The position numbers and the translations under genes are program-made. From PALSA-660 sp036508075 (lineage in GTDB: Bacteria; Actinomycetota; Coriobacteriia; Anaerosomatales; PALSA-660), in assembly GCA_036508075.1 (NCBI GenBank), contig DATCIA010000059.1, positions 1-7,519 on the forward strand: a stretch of 7,519 bases of DNA, in the 5' to 3' direction. Below the pieces are notes generated by a model. It saw nothing but the letters and a program-made list of their open reading frames with translations, was not told the DNA's origin and did not search any database. Below are positions 4,894 to 7,519 of this stretch, piece by piece; the stretch's first letter is position 1; each line of letters opens with the position of its first letter.

Positions 4894-5987
4894 CCCTCCG
4901 GGTCCTCGACCGCACACACCGACACCAGGCGGGCATCCTCACCCGGGAAGAAGCGGTCGCGCATATACAGCGACAGGTTCACGAGGCCGATCAGCACCGG
5001 CACCTCGATCAGGGGCCCGATGACGGCCGCGAACGCCGCCCCGCTGTTGATGCCGAAGACCGCCACAGCCACGGCGATCGCCAGCTCGAAGTTATTGCTC
5101 GACGCCGTCAGCGCGATCGTCACGGTCTTCTTGTAGTCGCCGGTGACGCGGCGCAGCAGCCAGAACGCGCCTAGGAACATGATCGCGAAGTAGGCGAGCA
5201 GCGGGATCGCGACGCGGACCACGTCGAGCGGGATGTCCACGATCATCTGGCCCTTGAGCGAGAACATCACGAGGATCGTGAACAGCAGCGCCACGAGCGT
5301 GATCGGCGAGATGCGCGGCACGACCTCGCGGTGGTACCACTCGATCCCCTTCGCCCTCACCATCAGCGTGCGGAAGACGAAGCCCAGGATGAACGGGATC
5401 CCGAGGTAGATGAACACGCTGAGCGCGATCTGCCCGATCGTCACGTTCACGACGGTGCTCTTGAGCCCCATGACCGGCGGCAGGATCGTCAGCAGGAACC
5501 ACGCATACACGCTATAGAAGAGCACCTGCATGATCGCGTTGAACGCCACCAGCCCGGCGGCATACTCGGTGTCGCCCTTCGCGAGGTCGTTCCACACGAT
5601 GACCATGGCGATGCACGGCGAGATGCCGATGAGGATGAGTCCCGCCATGTACTCGGGGTAGTCACGCATGAACGTGATGGCGAGCAGGAACATCACCATC
5701 GGCGCGACCACCCAGTTGAGCAGCATCGCGAGCCCGAAGACCTTCTTGTTGCGGAACACCTCACCAAGCCGCTCGTAGCGCACCTTCGCCAGCGGCGGGA
5801 ACATCATGACGATCAGCCCGATGGCGATCGGGATGTTGGTGGTTCCGACGGACAGCGTGTTCACGAAGTCCTTCACGCCGGGCGCCGCCCAGCCGACTGC
5901 GACACCCACCGCCATGGCGAGGAAGATCCACGCGGTCAGGTAGCGGTCCAGGAAGCTCAGGCGCTTGGTGACGGATTCCGGGGCCAT
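4881..5987 (-). CDS. acr3: ACR3-family arsenite efflux permease, 368 aa
   Basis: This is a ten-segment inner-membrane carrier of the bile/arsenite/riboflavin superfamily that exports arsenite driven by the proton-motive force. Family marks include GLIVMMFPPLAKVRYE (57-72), LLNWVVAPMVMFLLA (89-103), GISPCIAMVIVWNDLAKGD (121-139) with Cys125 matching the essential cysteine of characterised ACR3 proteins, and SSNNFELAIAVAVAVFGI (296-313) with Glu301 matching the essential glutamate. Length is typical, but the tail after the last membrane span (about 350-368) has an extra Cys358 and a GSCD end not expected in the family core. ATG at 5987 has AAGGAG five bases upstream. It lies 29 bases after the metallophosphoesterase and is probably expressed with it under ArsR control. 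Its TAG overlaps that of the convergent NifX-family gene. Confidence 0.95.
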   Translation of the reverse strand: MAPESVTKRLSFLDRYLTAWIFLAMAVGVAVGWAAPGVKDFVNTLSVGTTNIPIAIGLIVMMFPPLAKVRYERLGEVFRNKKVFGLAMLLNWVVAPMVMFLLAITFMRDYPEYMAGLILIGISPCIAMVIVWNDLAKGDTEYAAGLVAFNAIMQVLFYSVYAWFLLTILPPVMGLKSTVVNVTIGQIALSVFIYLGIPFILGFVFRTLMVRAKGIEWYHREVVPRISPITLVALLFTILVMFSLKGQMIVDIPLDVVRVAIPLLAYFAIMFLGAFWLLRRVTGDYKKTVTIALTASSNNFELAIAVAVAVFGINSGAAFAAVIGPLIEVPVLIGLVNLSLYMRDRFFPGEDARLVSVCAVEDPEGSCD

Positions 5988-6016
5988 CGTGACTCCTTCT
6001 AGGTCGGTGACACGGT

Positions 6017-6748
6017 TCAGGCGGTGCGCAGGGCGGTGATCAGTGTCTCGGGCAGTCCGGCGTTACGCATCTCGGTCGCGACTTCGTCGATATCGTAGGC
6101 GACGCGGTGGAAGAGGGCGGATACCTCACCTGCGTCGCCGATCAGCAGTTCCGCCCAGCACGCGCGCGGGTCGCCGTCCTTGGGCTTTCCGACCGAACCG
6201 CTGCTGACGTAGTGGATGGTGCCGTCGGCGCTCGGAAGCGTGCGGTGGTAGGGGACGTGGACGTGGCCGACGCAGACAACGTCGGCGCCAGCTGCGCGCG
6301 CGAGCCGCGCCAGCTGCTCGTCGGTGCGGTCCGGCAGCAGGTACTCGTTGATCTTGCGCGGCGAGCCGTGTGCGAGCAGCACGCGGAGGCCGTCCTCCTC
6401 GAAGCGCAACTCGTGCGGGAGGGCGGCCAGCCAAGCGGCGTCCTCGTCGTCGACGAGCCGCTCCGTGTACGCGTACGATGCGGCGCCGTCGGCCTTCGCC
6501 TGTTCGGTGGCGTAGTAGCAGCCGCATTCGCCGCGGCGCTCGCCGACCCCCGAGTCGTAGTTGCCCATGATCGTGGGGATCGCCAGCGCCCGGATGTGGT
6601 CGATGACGCCGGCGGGGTCGGGCCCATAGCCGACGAGGTCGCCGAGGCAGTACAGCTCGTCGACCCCGCAGGCGGTGATGTCGGCCAGCACGGTATCGAG
6701 CGCCGTGAGATTGCCGTGGATGTCCGAGATGAGCGCGATGCGACGCAC
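6017..6748 (-). CDS. Calcineurin-like metallophosphoesterase of the ars operon, 243 aa
   Basis: The dinuclear-metal phosphoesterase motifs are complete and in order: SDIHG (Asp9, His11), GDLVGYGPD (Asp37), GNYD (Asn63), AHGSPRKINEYL (His127) and CVGHVHVPYH (His162, His164). This is the YfcE-like group of cytosolic phosphodiesterases or phosphatases; the substrate is unknown. After GNYD there is an insert, GVGERRGECGCYYATEQAKA, with a CxC pair (Cys75, Cys77). From memory similar inserts occur in a clade of these enzymes, so it is probably a subfamily trait. The start is GTG at 6748, with AAGGA about ten bases upstream. It is the first gene of a leftward operon with acr3 29 bases downstream, and a leftward promoter lies at 6813-6785 next to the ArsR operator. 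A role in arsenic resistance is therefore suggested by position only. Confidence 0.92.
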   Translation of the reverse strand: MRRIALISDIHGNLTALDTVLADITACGVDELYCLGDLVGYGPDPAGVIDHIRALAIPTIMGNYDSGVGERRGECGCYYATEQAKADGAASYAYTERLVDDEDAAWLAALPHELRFEEDGLRVLLAHGSPRKINEYLLPDRTDEQLARLARAAGADVVCVGHVHVPYHRTLPSADGTIHYVSSGSVGKPKDGDPRACWAELLIGDAGEVSALFHRVAYDIDEVATEMRNAGLPETLITALRTA

Positions 6749-6761
6749 GGGCCGACCGTCC

Positions 6762-6792
6762 TTGACTGGTTCGATGTTGGTCGAACTATACT
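6762..6792 (+). promoter_or_regulatory. arsR promoter (rightward)
   Basis: TTGACT (6762-6767) and TATACT (6787-6792) lie 19 bases apart, slightly longer than ideal. The transcript would start near 6799, about 36 bases before the arsR ATG. The operator dyad fills the spacer. Confidence 0.65.
6769..6786. promoter_or_regulatory. Probable ArsR operator, perfect 6-6-6 inverted repeat
   Basis: GTTCGA (6769-6774) and TCGAAC (6781-6786) are exact reverse complements separated by TGTTGG. The site lies between the -35 and -10 of the arsR promoter and abuts the -10 of the opposite promoter. Its size and position are those expected for a dimeric ArsR/SmtB repressor, so it could shut off both directions at once. 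Binding is inferred. Confidence 0.65.
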
Positions 6793-6813
6793 GTCAGCGA
6801 CCACACGAGGCAA
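6785..6813 (-). promoter_or_regulatory. Leftward promoter of the metallophosphoesterase-acr3 operon
   Basis: Read on the minus strand, TTGCCT (6813-6808) and TATAGT (6790-6785) are separated by exactly 17 bases. Transcription would start near 6778, inside the operator dyad, about 30 bases before the GTG start. The -10 box overlaps the arsR -10 box on the other strand, so the two promoters compete for the same DNA. Confidence 0.6.
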
Positions 6814-6834
6814 TGCCACGCGAAGGGTTTCACA

Positions 6835-7200
6835 ATGAAGAAACGATTGTCGGTGGACGATGCCTCGTGCGGGTGCGGCGCCATCGTGGTCCCTCGTGAT
6901 GTCGGCGGGCCCGATCCGACCCTAGATGCCACGTTCAAGGCTCTTTCGTCCGCTCCGCGTAGAGCGCTGCTGCGGATCATCGCTGCGCACACGTCTGTGG
7001 ACGGAGAGTGCTGCCCCACCGAGGTGTGCGCCTGCACGCTCGCCGACGCGCTCGAACTCGCGCCGTCGACGATCTCGCATCACATGGCGGTTTTGGTCGG
7101 CGCCGGGCTGGTGAGCGCGACGAAGCGCGGGCTGTGGGTCTACTACCGGCTCGAGCGGGAGGCGCTGGCTCGCGTCGCGGGCGAGTTGACCTCGCTCTAG
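6835..7200 (+). CDS. arsR: ArsR-family arsenite-responsive repressor, 121 aa
   Basis: This winged-helix repressor has the ArsR/SmtB layout: TFKALSSAPRRALLRIIA (33-50), then EVCACTLADALELAPSTISHH (63-83), where Cys65-Ala-Cys67 matches the CVC metalloid-binding pair of E. coli ArsR at the start of the DNA-binding helices. The recognition helix STISHHMAVLVGAGLV (78-93) and wing KRGLWVYYRLE (97-107) complete it. The third E. coli ligand (Cys37) corresponds to Ala70 and is absent. Extra cysteines lie at 12, 14, 59 and 60, giving a CGC near the N-terminus and CC just before the sensor. Binding of As(III) or Sb(III) should release it from DNA. AAGGG lies seven bases before the ATG. It is divergent from the phosphoesterase-acr3 operon with a shared operator dyad between them. 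Confidence 0.92.
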   Translation: MKKRLSVDDASCGCGAIVVPRDVGGPDPTLDATFKALSSAPRRALLRIIAAHTSVDGECCPTEVCACTLADALELAPSTISHHMAVLVGAGLVSATKRGLWVYYRLEREALARVAGELTSL

Positions 7201-7218
7201 CGCCGGAGGCGCTGGGGT
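7194..7218 (+). terminator. Stem-loop over the arsR stop codon
   Basis: Bases 7194-7204 can pair with 7208-7218 around a GGA triloop. The inner six pairs are perfect (AGCGCC with GGCGCT) and the outer five include G-U pairs. No T run follows, so termination would be incomplete; it may separate arsR from the downstream phosphoribosyltransferase gene or act as an mRNA 3' end stabiliser. Confidence 0.4.
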
Positions 7219-7230
7219 ATCACACACATG

Positions 7231-7241
7231 GGAGGTGATCC
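7231..7241 (+). promoter_or_regulatory. Extended Shine-Dalgarno of the phosphoribosyltransferase gene
   Basis: GGAGGTGATCC is complementary over 11 bases to the universal 3' end of 16S rRNA (GGATCACCTCC). It ends four bases before the ATG at 7246, with the GGAGG core ten bases away. It decides the start at 7246 over the in-frame ATG at 7228, which would place this site inside the coding region. Confidence 0.7.
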
Positions 7242-7245
7242 GCTC

Positions 7246-7519
7246 ATGTGGCGTGACCGGACCGAGGCGGGACGCGAGCTGGCTGAAGAGCTCGTTCGCG
7301 ACGGGTATGCGGACCGCACCGACGTGATCGTGCTCGGTGTCCCGCGCGGCGGCGTCGAACTCGCGCGCGAGGTGGCCGACAGGCTCGGAGCCCCGCTCGA
7401 CGTGGTGGTCGTGCGCAAGATCGGAGCGCCGGGCGCGCCGGAGTACGCGGCGGGCGCCGTCGACGTGGACGGTAACGTCCAGGCGAACGCCGCCGCCGGA
7501 GTCTCGACCGCCTGGCTCG
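7246..7519 (+). CDS. Type I phosphoribosyltransferase-family protein (partial, 3' end outside window)
   Basis: Ninety-one codons are visible. The segment DVIVLGVPRGGVELAREVADRLG (26-48) holds the GVPRGG loop and its following helix, which marks the first pyrophosphate-contacting strand-loop of these enzymes. DVVVVRKIGAPGAPEYAAGAV (51-71) is a stretch characteristic of a poorly characterised phosphoribosyltransferase family often fused to or located near hydrolases. The PRPP-binding acidic motif, and the rest, lie beyond the right edge. The substrate is unknown. The start at 7246 is set by the long ribosome site at 7231. The gap of 45 bases after arsR holds a stem-loop but no recognisable promoter, so read-through from arsR is possible. 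Confidence 0.85.
   Translation, partial: MWRDRTEAGRELAEELVRDGYADRTDVIVLGVPRGGVELAREVADRLGAPLDVVVVRKIGAPGAPEYAAGAVDVDGNVQANAAAGVSTAWL

Noticed and set aside
5331..6002. Rightward open frame of 223 codons opposite acr3
   Set aside because: Its translation is dominated by His/Asp/Arg/Glu, the typical antisense image of a membrane protein gene.
6107..6838. Rightward open frame of 243 codons opposite the phosphoesterase
   Set aside because: It is antisense to a gene with all phosphoesterase motifs and crosses the ars promoter region.

Overview
The window is GC-rich DNA (clearly above 60% G+C by eye) with strong G/C bias at third codon positions, densely packed genes, frequent GTG starts and Shine-Dalgarno-led genes. 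A PadR regulator paired with a NifX-type protein, a short divergent MoaE-like protein and an ACR3 arsenite pump fit a high-GC anaerobic or facultative bacterium. An actinobacterium of the Coriobacteriia type is my best guess, but this is inference; no rRNA or marker gene is present.

Layout, left to right. (1) The C-terminal end of a glutaredoxin-like protein (2-160, +) is followed by a 59-residue cysteine-rich zinc-ribbon protein (190-369, +). (2) These converge on a leftward two-gene operon: a GNAT-type acyltransferase (3145-1982) whose stop overlaps the GTG start of a membrane protein fused to a spermidine-synthase-like domain (1985-393). (3) Divergent from that operon is a rightward pair: a CGDC glutaredoxin (3276-3527) and a short MoaE-like protein (3564-3926). 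(4) A strong consensus-like promoter overlapped by an inverted repeat drives a PadR regulator (4056-4511) and an overlapping NifX/NifB-family protein (4504-4884). (5) A leftward arsenic-type operon, metallophosphoesterase (6748-6017) then ACR3 arsenite efflux permease (5987-4881), converges on the PadR-NifX pair with the stop codons sharing the four bases CTAG. (6) An ArsR repressor (6835-7200, +) is divergent from that operon. A perfect GTTCGA-N6-TCGAAC inverted repeat lies between two overlapping back-to-back promoters. (7) The window ends in the first 91 codons of a phosphoribosyltransferase (7246-7519, +) behind an unusually long Shine-Dalgarno sequence.

How it fits together. The clearest functional unit is the arsenite module: ArsR senses As(III) through a CxC pair and probably represses both itself and the phosphoesterase-acr3 operon from one operator. 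No arsenate reductase, arsA or arsD is visible. Cysteine pairs recur in many products (zinc ribbon, glutaredoxins, PadR N-terminus, NifX, phosphoesterase insert, ACR3 tail, ArsR), so a thiol, metal or metalloid theme runs through the window, though only the ars part is supported by family knowledge. Points of most interest are the shared ars operator, the phosphoesterase inside the ars operon, the inverted repeat that encodes the Ser-Cys ends of both convergent proteins, the self-overlapping PadR operator, and the MoaE-like protein that lacks one catalytic lysine. No RNA genes, mobile elements, CRISPR arrays or gene-free stretches over 300 bases were seen.
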